Assembly: GCA_026770025.1 (NCBI GenBank)
Contig: JAMXDE010000045.1
Span: 62,001 to 126,000 of the forward strand
DNA length: 64,000 nucleotides
Origin: Craspedostauros australis
Taxonomy: Eukaryota; Bacillariophyta; Bacillariophyceae; Mastogloiales; Achnanthaceae
Direction: 5' to 3'
Shown here piece by piece: positions 32,501 to 43,757 of this stretch. The notes beneath the pieces are model-generated. The model saw only the letters and a program-made list of their open reading frames with translations. It was not told the DNA's origin and made no database searches. Numbering within the stretch: position 1 is the stretch's first letter; each line of letters starts with the position of its first letter. The position numbers were made by a program, and so were the translations under genes.

Positions 32501-35500
32501 CGCACAATTCCCAGCGATGGCCATTCATCGGCGCATCCGCACAATTCCCACGACATCACTGCGACACTATTCAGTCATGACTATGACATAAACAATGTTC
32601 TAGATCTAGACAAGACTGCATAGACTAACATCATTGATCACTGAAAAGAATCATAAAACGAAGAAAAGGATGATTCTACTCAATTTAATCGCTATCAAAT
32701 GGCCAAGAACACTAGTAATTTATTTGATCCTCTGTTGTTTGTTGCTTATTAGCACTAAAAGTTAAAGTGGAAGTGACACCGTGATGGCAAGAGGTGGGAT
32801 CGGATTCATGTCGTATCGGACTTACACAAGACATGAAAGGACATATTTTTGCATCAAAACGCGAGACGACACGAATGTGCAGATCATCGGGAAGATGTTG
32901 GCAAATGTGCGGATGCGGGGAAAATGTGCAGATCGTTGGGAAGATGCTGGCAGATGTCCGGATGAGCAGTACGAATGTTGGCGAATGCGACGTTGTGCAC
33001 GAAATGTGCAGATCGCAGGGAAGATGTCGACACATGCGCGGATGCGCGGAGAATGTGCATGATGTGCAGTGCATGCGCGAGGAATGATGTGTGGAGGATG
33101 TTGTTGTAACGAACATGCACTGGCACCATCCGCATGCAAATAGCCTGCACTGCGCAGCGCGTTCGATGACAACCACACATGCGGAGAGGCGCATGACGTC
33201 GAACACGTGCATGCGAATGCGTGAAGTGTTGCTGACAACTGATTTGTGCAGAGCAAGAGTCGATTCACGACGTGCAGAGACGCACCACTCTTTTCGCAGG
33301 ACGCGTCGACGTCTTCGTCGAATGTGCACATCCTGTGCCTGTGCTGCAAAACGGTCATGAAGTGCTGGTTCGCATCTCTTTTTGCTCCCCCATGACACAA
33401 TCACTGATGGGCTATTGTGCAACGGCGTTCCGACGGAAATTCTTTTCTCCACCGAAACAGAGAATACAATCAACTCAATCGCGCACCATCCACACATCCA
33501 CGCCTTGACGAAGGAGGATCCGCCTCCGGCGCACATGCCCGCGCTCCCCATGCAGTCATCGCAGACACAGTCGCAACAATGCAGAAGTGCAACACCCTCC
33601 TCTTTTGTGATGCCGTGCTGGCGATGATTTAACTTCTGTGAATGCCGCCTGCAGCGACTCCCCATTGTCCAAGGCCGACATCGCTGTGTTTCTCGCGAAA
33701 AGAGGTAGAATTGTTCAGGCACATCTTCCATCGGAGGGGAAGAAAGAGATCACAATGATGTTGATGTGGTTGGACTTGTTGTGTGTGGCCGATTTCTTCC
33801 CCAATTCCTCATGCGCGTGTCAGCTCCAATGCAGCCGTCGCCACCACCCACGTCATACCATCAGAATGCGTTGAAGGACGACTGACGTAGAAACTCCTCG
33901 TATCTGGCCATTGGTGCCTTTGTCGCTGATCGCCAGTATCGTACGTGTACGAGTATCGCGCCAGCACACACTGCCACGCAGAGCAAAACAGGGGAGAGCC
34001 AACACCGACAGTGGCATGAGCCTATTGCGTGTGGAGTTCTGTACATGCCGCGTCCGCATCCTGTGCTCCGCAGCGATACATGAGCAATCACGTCCTTGCA
34101 ACCATACCAGTACAACACGATGCGAGATGAGCAGTGCTATTCGAATGACAATCATCTTGCTACTGCAACACACAAGTGCAGAAGTGTCTGTACAATACAC
34201 CACACCAATAGCAACTGGTTTGTGGCCTGAATAGGGTGCGAACAGAGCAGAGTGGAGCGGAGTATTGGAGGAGTAGAGGAGTAGCCATCAGTGCAACAAT
34301 GCACAAATGTGCCAACAACAACGGTTCACTTCCATTTTGTGACGACAGCGGCAGCATGTTTGTGTGGTTCTGCTCTCGGGGCACATTGTGTGTTGTGTTC
34401 TTTGGCGCACACAGAGATGGACAAACTCGTATCACGGAGAACACATGCTTTGTCGCCTCTCCGAAATCGAAGAACACTGCCCGCGACCAATGAGCTTGTG
34501 TTCGAGGAGGCACAGTTGAAGTTCGCCAAACACTGTCGTCGCCGCAAAATGTACCGCAATCGGACGCGGCGAATGACACAGAAACGAGACAACAAGCGCG
34601 TGTTTTTGGGTCCGCGCCAGAATGCCGCGCGAGACCAACGCGCAACAGAAATGGCCCAAAACCACCACCAAACCATGCACGACGAAAGCCATGGCAACGC
34701 AGTGGGGTCGGCATCAGTGGTGTAATGCTTCAAAACATGCATCACAATGCATTCGTTGACAGGAGAATGATCAGCAACCACGAGCAGTTGATTCCTCTAT
34801 TTGTGTTGGCGATTTGCGCTCGATCGAACAGAGACACCGAATGCATGAGTGTGTGTTTCGTGCCCGTCGGATGACAGCGCAAGCGAGTCCAACGCCGAGA
34901 AACGCTCGGCGCTGTGTGAAGGGAATGAACGACGCAGAAACCAGCAAAGAACCAAATCACCACAACAGGCGCCACCAAAACCAAGGAGCACAAACGCCGA
35001 CAAAAGGAAGGAGGACGACAAACGCGAGCTCTGCTTGTTCTAAATCAGCTGTGTGGAACTCGCACAGAAATACTATCGATACTACTTGCGTTGAACTGCA
35101 TTGTCGCAATTGTGTTGGTCATATCAGTCCAAAGTTGGGGAAGCAATACGTGAACAAATGCAGAAAATACGCGTTTTTTCTGAGCGCCAATTTCCCCTGC
35201 TCCCAGATGAAGACGGAGGTACGAATGCTGCATCATCCTCGTCATCAGCATTTACAGCCATCATTGGCGCGTTGTCGGACTTCTTCGCTCGTCTATCGAA
35301 TTCTCAAGATGTCCAGACGAAGAAGAGCATGGCGACCAATCTCGCACGCAAAATGGGCGGCGAAGGCAGGTCTCTGCTGCAGCTGGTCCCCAATCTTGCC
35401 AGCTTCCTGGATCGCTACAGAATTTGCGATGAATGCTCAAAATCGAACGATGATTCCTCCCATGGCGACCGTTCTCTGCATCACAGCAAGCCCATCCTAT

Positions 35501-38500
35501 CAACGACTAGCAGCGAGCAATCCACTACGACATCTCATTTCCGCGACGACGGGGCATCCAGCGCTTGGCACCAGCTATCGTATACCTTCCAAAATCTGAT
35601 CCGATTGCTATGTGCAGACGAATGGCCAGTCATATTCGTGTTGGATGGTACGTGCGTGTGTGTGTGTGCGTTTGCGTGTTACATTCTCTCACCAGCCTGA
35701 AGCAGCACTTTGATTCCTTCACCCTTCACCTCACCCTTCGTTTGCATAACTTTTCATCCGGTTCCGTGCCATTCACCTTCGGCGCACCTCTGCACAATAG
35801 ACATCCAATGGGCCGATCAGGCATCTATCGATTTGATACCATCGCTGCTGGTGGATTCATCCATCAAGCAGCTGTTCTTCATCGCTATGTACCGTTCGAA
35901 CGAGCTGGCCTCCAACCAAACTGTCCGTGATCGAATACACCAGCTGCAGAACAGCAACGGAAACCGATACGAAACGATTACGCTTGGCGATTTCAACCAA
36001 GAGCACGTCACGCAATACTTACGAAGATTGCTACGGCATGATGATGATCCTGGGGGTGGTGCTGCCCGCGAAAACCATTCCAATCCCAATGGCGACAGCG
36101 ACGAAATACAGGATGTGTCCCAAAATGATAAGATCTGCGACAGCTCAGTCAACGATTTCACTGATTCTGCTGCACGTCCGCAAAACAATGACAGCAGTAC
36201 GAGTATGGTTGAGACAGACACTCCTCAGACCAACCGCACGCAGACCATGCCAACGAGAAAATCATCCATTCTTCCATCACAGCATCAGCTTTCAGCATCA
36301 TGCTCCATCCATGAAATTGCAACAGTCTTATTTGAAAAGACGAACGGCAATTTGTTCTACCTCCGCCATTCACTGGTGCAGCTCCAAAACAAGGGATTCA
36401 TCCAGTTCGACATGAACAAATGGAGGTGGGTCATCCATTGCAATGACGTGAGGGAGATCCAGCAGTCACTGGAAGTGGCAGATAACGTTGTAGATTTGGT
36501 GACATCGAACCTGCGGTCCCTCCCGAACGTGAGACTCAAGTACGTCCTGTTTCTTGCATCCTGCCTGCGGCGGACATCATTTCACTATCGTACCATGTTC
36601 CACGTCCTGCAGTGCGAAATTGGAACCCTCCATGATGGTTGAGAAACCGCACGAAGCCTGTTTCGCGCAGATGCGCAGGATCACGACGGGAACCAAAGCA
36701 GTGGACCCAACGCCTTGGCGCATCTGCTTCTCAATTTACTGAATGAAGCCGTGCACTGCGGGCTGTTGGAGAGCAACGATGATCTTGCGGAGAAGAGCGC
36801 TGAGACCGTCGCTGCTTCGCGTGAAGATACCACTTCCGGAGAGCAGGAACAGACGACGGATCCATCCTTGCGGCACAGCGAGAATGGCTCGACCTCGATT
36901 TCTACCTCGGAAATCATCCTCGACCTCGACAGCCGATTCAGCGTGACATATTCCTTCACGCACGATCGCATCCAATCGGCTGCGAACATGATGATCCCAG
37001 AAAATGAAACGCTGCACAACGTCAACGCGAGGGTCGGGAAGCATTTGCTCAAATTGGCGGCAGATGCAAATCACGGTGAAGATTGGATGTGGTTCACCGC
37101 AGTGGATTTGCTGGAGGAATGCTCATCGCAATCAATGCCGTCTGGAACGTCGCCGGCAACAGCAGCAGGGGCGGCGGTGGCGGCGGCGGTGGAGCCTGCG
37201 GATCACAAGGACCTGCCGATTTCGCACCTGGAGCTGCTGGGGCTAAACTTGAGGGTTGGCGAGACGGCGGTGGAGCTGTCAGCATTTGTTCCCGCGCGGA
37301 AGTATCTGCTTCGCGCAAGGGATCTGCTGTTTGCATGTCATCCGCCCAATCCATGGCAGAGCCAGTACGCGATGACATTGCGCATCCATGACGAATTGGC
37401 AAACGTGGAGATGTTCCTTGGGAATATGGAGGAAGGCAAGGTGCTGTGTGAGCTGAGCATGCGCAATGCCACCAGCGCGCTGGACAAGTTGCCTTCGTAC
37501 AGGATATTGGCCATCGCATTCGCCCGTCACGAACGGCATGAGGAGGCTTTGAAGACCTCTCTGGAATGCTTGTGGATGCTGAAGACATTCCCGCGACGGA
37601 GACTCCTGCTTCACATCGCCCGCGACCTGCTTCTGGCGAGAAAATTCTTCAAGAAGTTCCAAAAGCCGGAGCAACTCCTTGATCTTCCCAACATGGTAGA
37701 TGAGAAATATCTCCACACCATGACGACGCTGCGGCAGCTGAGCGAGCCTGCTTTCCATTCCAAACGCATGGGCATCCTGCTGCTCTCCATCCTCCGTCAG
37801 ATCCGGCTGACAGCAACGCACGGGTTATGTTCGGAGACCCCGCACGTCTTTGCAGCATACGCAGTGATTTTGAATGGCCCCTTGGGAGATCCGGACGGAG
37901 CCAAAAGGATGGTGCAGTTCGCGAAATACGCTCTGCCTCAGACGGACTCAAAGATGATCGAAGGACAGACCGAGGTCACCTGCGTGATGTTCGTCGACGG
38001 TTGGCGGCTGCCTGTCAAGGAGCTGGTGAAGATGCTCCACCACGCTCATGATGCCTCCATGGTGGTCGGTGATCTGCAGACCGGTTACAGGGCATGGGCA
38101 TTGGCGATCACTACCGCGTACTTATTCGGCGTTCCGCTGGTGCAATCGCACGATGGCGCCAAGTCGCTCCACAAGCAGCTGGTGTACTACAAGGTCAGCT
38201 CCGTCCTGGTTTGCTTTGAGCCCGTGCACGAAGCCATGTTGCATTTGGCTGGAATTCGCCAAGGGCCGTTGACAACGGATGAAATGCGCCGCATTCCGTC
38301 CGCGAAGGCGATCGAGACGTCCGAGATCTTGCGTTGGAGTTGGTACTGCTGGAGCCGGATGCAGCTCGCTGTGTATTTCGACGTGATGGACATGGCCAAG
38401 GCGTTGATCAAGCCATTCAAATCGTTCGGCGAAATCGATTCGTCGTACGTGGCGGCGACGATCCGGATCTACTTCACGGGATTGGCGCTTTGCCGGCTGG

Positions 38501-39018
38501 CCCGGTCCACTGGCAAGCGCAAGTATCTGCGGCAAGCTCGGAAGGAAATGGCCGAGACGAAGAGCATCGTGCAAGTGAAGGGGCAGAACAGCCTGCATCG
38601 ATATCTCCTCATGAAGGCAGAAGTAGCAGCTGTGTCAGAACCCAACAAGACCTTGAAGGTGAAGGACGCATTTGATACTGCCATCGCAACCGCATCAAAG
38701 GCCGGCTTTGTCCATGATGCGGCACTTGCAAATGAAACCGCTGGGCGCTACTTTCTGCACCTGCAAAAGAATGGATCCGATAATGCCAGCGACGATTTTT
38801 GGATCAAGAACTACCTCTCGGATGCCGTCACGAAATACGGCCAATGGGGAGCCAAAGCCAAGGTCGAGCAACTCCAGGCCACGTACGGCGATCTCTTGCG
38901 CAAGGATGCATCAGACGGGGAGACATTCCAGTCCGGTGCCTTGCACACCACTGCCGTGGAGCCAGCAACACTGTCCAAAACGCACGAGATATTCAACAAG
39001 CTTGATCTTGACTCCTGA
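29555..39018 (+). CDS. AAA-ATPase with TPR-like repeats (paralogue 2), multi-exon
   Basis: This is a paralogue of the leftward AAA gene, read from spliced pieces: 29555-29615, 29745-29982, 30038-30120, 35207-35647, 35801-36611 and 36702-39018, which sum to 3951 bases (1316 residues) in frame. Walker A is GLLGTGKT in exon 2; GKFGQ, matching the family's GKFDQ motif, is in exon 3. Walker B VIFVLDDIQWAD is completed exactly across the GTACGT...CACAATAG intron at 35648-35800. TPR-like repeats follow, ending AALANETAGRYF...KYGQWGAKAKVEQL. TAG at 29708 falls in the first intron. TGA at 36640 is in frame unless the 90-base GTGCGA...AAAGCAG segment 36612-36701 (or a shorter one) is spliced out. The intron 30121-35206 is very long. 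If either inference fails, the gene is a pseudogene. The last large exon is the most certain part. Confidence 0.75.
32712..33731 (-). CDS. uncertain 339-codon open frame inside the intron
   Basis: An ATG-started frame of 339 codons runs antisense to the AAA gene. Its product is rich in Cys, His, Ser and Arg. The C-terminal third follows the minisatellite, giving repeats of the type HLPxDLHI and FxxHPxICxH. No domain or signal is recognisable. Frames crossing tandem repeats are often long by chance, so this is listed only because of its length. Confidence 0.15.
   Translation of the reverse strand: MEDVPEQFYLFSRETQRCRPWTMGSRCRRHSQKLNHRQHGITKEEGVALLHCCDCVCDDCMGSAGMCAGGGSSFVKAWMCGWCAIELIVFSVSVEKRISVGTPLHNSPSVIVSWGSKKRCEPALHDRFAAQAQDVHIRRRRRRVLRKEWCVSARRESTLALHKSVVSNTSRIRMHVFDVMRLSACVVVIERAAQCRLFACGWCQCMFVTTTSSTHHSSRMHCTSCTFSAHPRMCRHLPCDLHISCTTSHSPTFVLLIRTSASIFPTICTFSPHPHICQHLPDDLHIRVVSRFDAKICPFMSCVSPIRHESDPTSCHHGVTSTLTFSANKQQTTEDQINY
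32873..33085 (+). repeat. imperfect minisatellite, about 50-80 bp units
   Basis: Three or more copies of AATGTGCAGATC followed by GGGAAGATG and a GCGGATGCG-like tail start near 32873, 32925 and 33005, with a partial copy after 33050. Units differ in length because one carries an insertion. Confidence 0.7.
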
Positions 39019-40130
39019 GCCAACATGCTGTGGCTGGATAGGTATCAGGAGCGGTGGCGACATGGAAAGGAGGAAAGCACAGATCCTCCCGAGCGTGGGC
39101 GTTGAGGATACTGCATGCACTAGCGTGCAGATGTAGAGGATCACACTCTCTGAGTACTAGTATTTGTACACCAAAGTTGTAGACGACCGACAATGATTCG
39201 ATTGAACTCTTCTGTCCGCAAAAAGACGTCCGCAGTTGGTTGTTGTACGTTTGGAATCATGATGGGCATGAGCACGAGTATGCCTCTCAAAGTGCAGCCC
39301 AAATTCAAATCGCATCCAAAATGTGAGGCAGCGCGAGCTCCAAGTTCTCCTGTGCCACAGTGGAGCCGAAGAACACCTGCCAGCCACACTTCCCACAACA
39401 GTGGCTTCTCACAGTGATGGTGGCGGTTTTCGCGGGTCTGAAAACGGTTATCTCACCCATTTCAAATTCATCTCAAAATTCAATCGGCAACTTCGCCACG
39501 GAAACGAAACATCAAACGAGGGTGGAGATTTGGACTATGCATCCACTTGAGTATGACACATGCATACGCAGATACAGATGCAGATGCAGATGCAAATGTA
39601 ATTCGATGTGAAATTCCACGATTCTCGCAGTGAGTTGGATGGATGATCTCATGTGGTGCCATCCCATTTTCCGACACAGAGCGTGTGGCCGCACGAAGCG
39701 ACAAAGTTGATCACCTTGCGTTTACCACACAAATGCTGATTCGTCCACGATCCATCGCGACGCTGTCAGCATGAACGAAGTGTCGAGTCAACACGCAACA
39801 CGAAATCGCATAATCTGCGAGTGCACTCATCGTTTCCACCCTTGACATCTCACAAACGATTGTGAGGATTGGCCTTTGTTGCAATTGAGCGGCTCGTGCA
39901 TCGTGGCGACCACCGAAAAGAAGAAGGATTGACGACAACTCACAACAACAACGTGCTTCACCGTGGAAGTACCGCAAACAACAGAACACCATACTCGTAC
40001 CGCGTACACACACATCTGCCGTAGCCAGAGCCACGAGGTCAAACGGCCATTGCTATCGCTATCACCCAGCGACCATCTTTGCTCATTCGTCAGCGCCCAT
40101 CAAACATCGGCGAGAAGATCCATAATAACC
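39019..40130. other. intergenic, no recognisable gene
   Basis: This is the 3' region of AAA paralogue 2 and the upstream region of the RING gene. It contains a short ACAGATGC repeat near 39571-39595. Frames of up to about 107 codons exist but show no family features. Confidence 0.4.
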
Positions 40131-41035
40131 ATGCCGCGACGAACGATCAAAAGCCTGTTCCGTCGTCGACGAGAAGCAAGGGAGAAGAACCAGAAAGACC
40201 AGCCGCAACATCAACAGAGGCCACTGCACTGGAGAGCATCACGGCGTTCCTCCATGGACGAAAGCGAGGACGGCTCGACGGCATTATTGCTAGCATCCGT
40301 ATTCCCAGCTTCGCTCGACCTGAACGGTGTTGCACAGAACATGGATGGTGTCAAAGCAAAGCAATCCGAGGACTTTGTGCAGCGGTCCGCAAACCGTTGT
40401 TGCGACAAGATCAATAGATACGTGAAGCGTCAGGGCTGCAGTCAGGTGCGTACAACTATGTGAGCGAGTGTGTATGTGGAGCGTCATCTGCGTGTTATCC
40501 TCGATCCCATTCCTCGTACACCGTGGTTGGTTTGATTCAACATCCATCGTCCTCAACGAACATCTTCGTCTCCGTCCATTCCTTTGATTTCGTGGATTGA
40601 CGCCATACCCTGCACGGTGCTGACGGACGACACTGACCCCCACCGTAGGTCCTGACCAACAGCAACTTCGCAACCGACGATAGCGACAGGAGTTCGAAGC
40701 AGGTCGTCATCCCGCGCGTCTCCAAGAAGGACTGCAATGAATGCGCCATTTGTTGGGAGGAGTACAAGAAGGGCGACACGGTACTGTGGTCGGCACAGAC
40801 CACCAGCTGCAAGCATGTCTTTCACCAGGACTGCATGACCAAGTTCGTCACGAACCACGAACGCCGCCGTCGTCGGCTGTATTCCCTGTCGACGTCGTTG
40901 ACTTCTGCCGATCATGAGGCATACGCCCAGGGAGAAGATGATGGTTACGAACACGTGAAAATTGAAATCCCGTGCCCGCAGTGCCGTTGTCCGTTCATGA
41001 GCTTCAGCTACGATGAGAACATTCGCGAGCTTTGA
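40131..41035 (+). CDS. RING-H2 finger protein, putative E3 ubiquitin ligase (233 residues)
   Basis: Two exons, 40131-40445 and 40649-41035, join in phase 0 across CAG|GTGCGT...ACCGTAG. The C-terminal half has a C3H2C3 RING-H2 pattern: ECAIC, then SCKHVFHQDC, then CPQC. An unusually long segment of about 50 residues, with Arg-rich and acidic stretches, separates the sixth and seventh zinc ligands. The N-terminus is basic (SLFRRRREAR) and no membrane span is evident. RING-H2 proteins usually transfer ubiquitin from an E2; the substrate is unknown. The gene converges with the carrier gene on the other strand. Confidence 0.85.
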
Positions 41036-41461
41036 ACGTCGGGCTTCACCGATGTCACGAGCAGACGGATGGAGAAGCGGGCGGGCAGGCGGGCACCGTG
41101 GTAGAATTGCCACGACGGTTGCCGGCGAGAGCGGTCGTAGCTTGTCGAATACCACGCATCGTGTAGGCAGTTTCGGTGGAGAGCTTTGGGGAGGAAGGAA
41201 CTTGTAACGTACTCGCAATAACCAGGTAGGAGCGATGATTTCACAATTTACCTACAATCACAACTTCCGACTGCGCTGTTACAGCATCGTGTTCTTTCAC
41301 GACGACTGTCTGCGGTGTTCTGGCTTCCGTGATTTCACACGCTGCAACTTTGGATTTACTGTCGGTTTCTATCTTTGTGTTGCTGCTGCTGCTTCTTTGC
41401 TGGCTGTGGCTTCTGCGGCGCGAATGCTGAGTGGATTCCTTTCCTTTCCTCTCCTTTGTCT
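41036..41461. other. convergent 3' regions
   Basis: This 426-bp spacer separates the stops of two convergent genes, RING (+) and carrier (-). It presumably holds both 3' untranslated regions. No additional gene is seen. Confidence 0.5.
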
Positions 41462-42598
41462 CTATGATCGTTTGGACTTTGCGTCGGAACCAGCTTCGCT
41501 GCTGTTGCGTTCTTCGAGCTTGGCCATAATCATCTTCCAAAGGATGGAGAATAGGATCGATGACAGAGCATTCCCAATGAGCTTCGTTCCCAACCCTCGG
41601 AAGATGAACATCGGTCCCGATTCCTCCAGCAGCATCGAGAATGCCTGAAAGTACGTGATCGATTCCTCCGAAGTCTGCTGGAAAGTCTTGACCACGCGCA
41701 AACCGTTGGAGGTGAAGTCGGAAACCATACCCGAGACGAGACCGATGAACGCGCGCCGCAAGAGCTTCTGCCGCGCCGTCGTGGCCTTCGGCAGCGTCGC
41801 ATCGAGCTTGTTGTGCGTCGCGAACCATGGATAATGCCCCACGAGGTTGGCGCTCCAATTCCCGAACGCGCCGCTGTACAGGCTCAGGACTCCGTACGTG
41901 TGCACCTTGTTCATGATCTTCGCCCATCCTTCTTTGCCCGATACCTGCAGGCTCGTTTTGAGCGTATCGAGCGGCGTGATGACGATTCTCCACATCGCGG
42001 CCATCATCGAGGCGCAGAAGGTGGCGACTTCCACGGATCCCAGGTGCGGGTATGCCGCAAATATGGCCCGGACGCCTTCATTCGCGGCCGTGTCGCCGAA
42101 TCTGGACAGCGGTCCCGACAGCAGGGCGAAGGACGCGCCCTGATAGAAGCGCGCGATGCCGCCCTGAGCGTAGAGTTCTTTGAATGCCTCGGAGATGGAA
42201 ACGCTGTGCTTGTACTGGTAGTTGAGGACCGTCCGGAGCCACATGAGCAGCATGACCTGCAGGATCATGGCGATGAAGCCTGCGGTGCCACCCCGGAAGG
42301 CAGATCGAGCTGCCTGGGAGAGGATCTGTCCCATCTTTGGTGGGCTGGAGGCCGCATCCTTCTGTGTGCTAGAATTGGGGCCCGCTTCTCCTCCTCCTCT
42401 TGGGACTGCGGTGACTGCCATCGTGAAAACCTTTGATCCTGTCACGCGTTCTGCGACGATACTTGCTGCTGCGGCTGCTGCTATTTGGGTTCCTGTTGCT
42501 ATTGCCGTTGTCGCTGCCGTTGCTGCTGTTGCTTGGAAGAGATGAAGTTCGGATGCTTGTATTTGTGCCAAGGCAATTGAGGATGGTGCACTGATCAT
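41462..42598 (-). CDS. mitochondrial-carrier-like membrane protein (378 residues)
   Basis: This is a divergent SLC25-type carrier. Three repeats of about 85-100 residues are visible, starting near AFRGGTAGFIAMILQ, VEVATFCASMMAAMW and FIGLVSGMVSDF. Only the middle repeat keeps the carrier signature (TPLDTLKTSLQ). The first has WLRTVL and the third GLRVVKTF at that place. This fits a specialised transporter, possibly outside the inner mitochondrial membrane; the substrate cannot be inferred. The ATG at 42598 is the first in frame. It is followed by an alanine/threonine-rich N-terminus that could be a targeting region, and starts near MAVTAVPRGGG or MGQILSQAAR are possible. No intron is needed. 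Confidence 0.8.
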   Translation of the reverse strand: MISAPSSIALAQIQASELHLFQATAATAATTAIATGTQIAAAAAASIVAERVTGSKVFTMAVTAVPRGGGEAGPNSSTQKDAASSPPKMGQILSQAARSAFRGGTAGFIAMILQVMLLMWLRTVLNYQYKHSVSISEAFKELYAQGGIARFYQGASFALLSGPLSRFGDTAANEGVRAIFAAYPHLGSVEVATFCASMMAAMWRIVITPLDTLKTSLQVSGKEGWAKIMNKVHTYGVLSLYSGAFGNWSANLVGHYPWFATHNKLDATLPKATTARQKLLRRAFIGLVSGMVSDFTSNGLRVVKTFQQTSEESITYFQAFSMLLEESGPMFIFRGLGTKLIGNALSSILFSILWKMIMAKLEERNSSEAGSDAKSKRS

Positions 42599-43241
42599 AG
42601 TCTTCGCCTTGCACTCCCTTCCACTTCGTTGTTGGCTGCTGCCGCTGCCGCTGTTTCTATTGCTGGTTGTTTTGCAGATGCCGTGGATGTTGTTTCCATA
42701 CAAATGGTCGCGCAGGTTGGTGCAATTCCAATTGTGCTCTCTGGGGCACGAACTATGACTGATCTGCTGTGGTGTTTGTTGTGTGGTTTGTCAGAAGCTG
42801 CTTTGTTGTGGTGATGGGCTGGTTTCCTGTTGCGTTTTCGCCTTGGTGACGTTGTTGTTCCCCGCATGACCTCAACGAACGTCATCGAAGCCGAAATGTG
42901 GAACTCCATATCGACTAGATTGACTCCAATGCACATTGTTGACACCGCGAGCGAACACGGACGAATACAGTGATGTTCAAAGTTTGGCCGCCTGAACAGT
43001 ACCCCAACGGTACCATTCCAAAGGAACACTAAACAACGAAATAACAACAACAACAACAACCGAACCAAGGAAAAGGATCGACCATGGCGACGGCGACGGT
43101 GCCAGCCCAAACATGCGCTGCTCGAAGGCACACCCAATCGCAATCGCAAAGGCATTCACATTTGCAAACACCAGGGCATCAATTCCGTACGAATACGGAA
43201 CCACACGCACTCTGCATTACTCGATCGTACAATAGTTTAGC
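42599..43241. other. divergent promoter region
   Basis: This separates the starts of the carrier (-) and the small membrane protein (+), so it probably holds both promoters. It includes an ACA-rich run near 43035-43061. Frames here look like by-products of simple sequence. Confidence 0.4.
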
Positions 43242-43757
43242 ATGGGATTCCATCTGTCATCGTTTCTTGTCGGTTCCATCTTTTCTGGAGGGGTGGGACT
43301 GCTCGTCCATGAGCAACTGTCCCACAGAGCACGGCTCTCCAACAAGTGGCCGCTTCGTGGTAAGCGTTGTCACTGACGATGCCTGCGCTGTCTGATTTCG
43401 TGTGGGATCCTCTGCAAGGGCCACCTTGTCATCCACACGATCGCCATCGTCATCATCGTGCTCGTGTCTTGGTTCGTTCGCTCACTAACCTTCTGCTTCC
43501 TATTCAACCATACCGATGATCAATGAATACTGCCAACACTCTTGTGCCGAACAACACTGGCGCGCATTCGCCACTTTTCCACAGAATGGGCCGAGGCTGA
43601 ATTCCGAAAACAGGTGTCGACCTTGCGATCCACAATCCAACAGGATGCGGACGCTTCCCCGAAGCCAACAACGAAGCTGGCCGGACCCAGCGACATCGAT
43701 TTGACAAAGCAATGGAATCAGGGCATCGAGAAGATTCAGGATCTGTTCCGAAGTTGA
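43242..43757 (+). CDS. small two-exon membrane protein, 96 residues, function unknown
   Basis: Exons 43242-43359 and 43585-43757 join in phase 1 (CGTG|GTAAGC...TTTTCCACAG|AATGGG) to give 96 residues. The N-terminus has one likely membrane span with a glycine-rich face (FLVGSIFSGGVGLLVHEQ). It is followed by WPLREWAEAEFRKQVSTL and a mostly helical tail ending KIQDLFRS. The layout recalls small mitochondrial inner-membrane organising proteins of the MICOS group, but the similarity is only architectural. Neither exon alone is a convincing gene; together they are. Confidence 0.65.

Larger units (their letters stand above)
30121..35206 (+). other. 5-kb putative intron of AAA paralogue 2
   Basis: Phase and domain order require joining the GKFGQ exon to the AFTAIIGALSDFF exon. 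This leaves 5086 bp between donor GTACTT and acceptor CCCTGCTCCCAG, against 55-335 bp for the other introns in the window. I recognise no transposase, reverse transcriptase or host gene inside. It includes a minisatellite at 32873-33085 and an unexplained 339-codon minus-strand frame. Confidence 0.55.

Noticed and set aside
34814-35599. 261-codon plus-strand frame overlapping AAA paralogue 2
   Set aside because: It is out of frame with the AAA exon at 35207-35647, which continues the domain and Walker B motif. The long frame is a by-product.
36640-36642. TGA read as selenocysteine or as a reassigned codon
   Set aside because: The position is not a conserved Cys, no selenoprotein context is visible, other genes here end in TGA, and a short intron explains it more simply.
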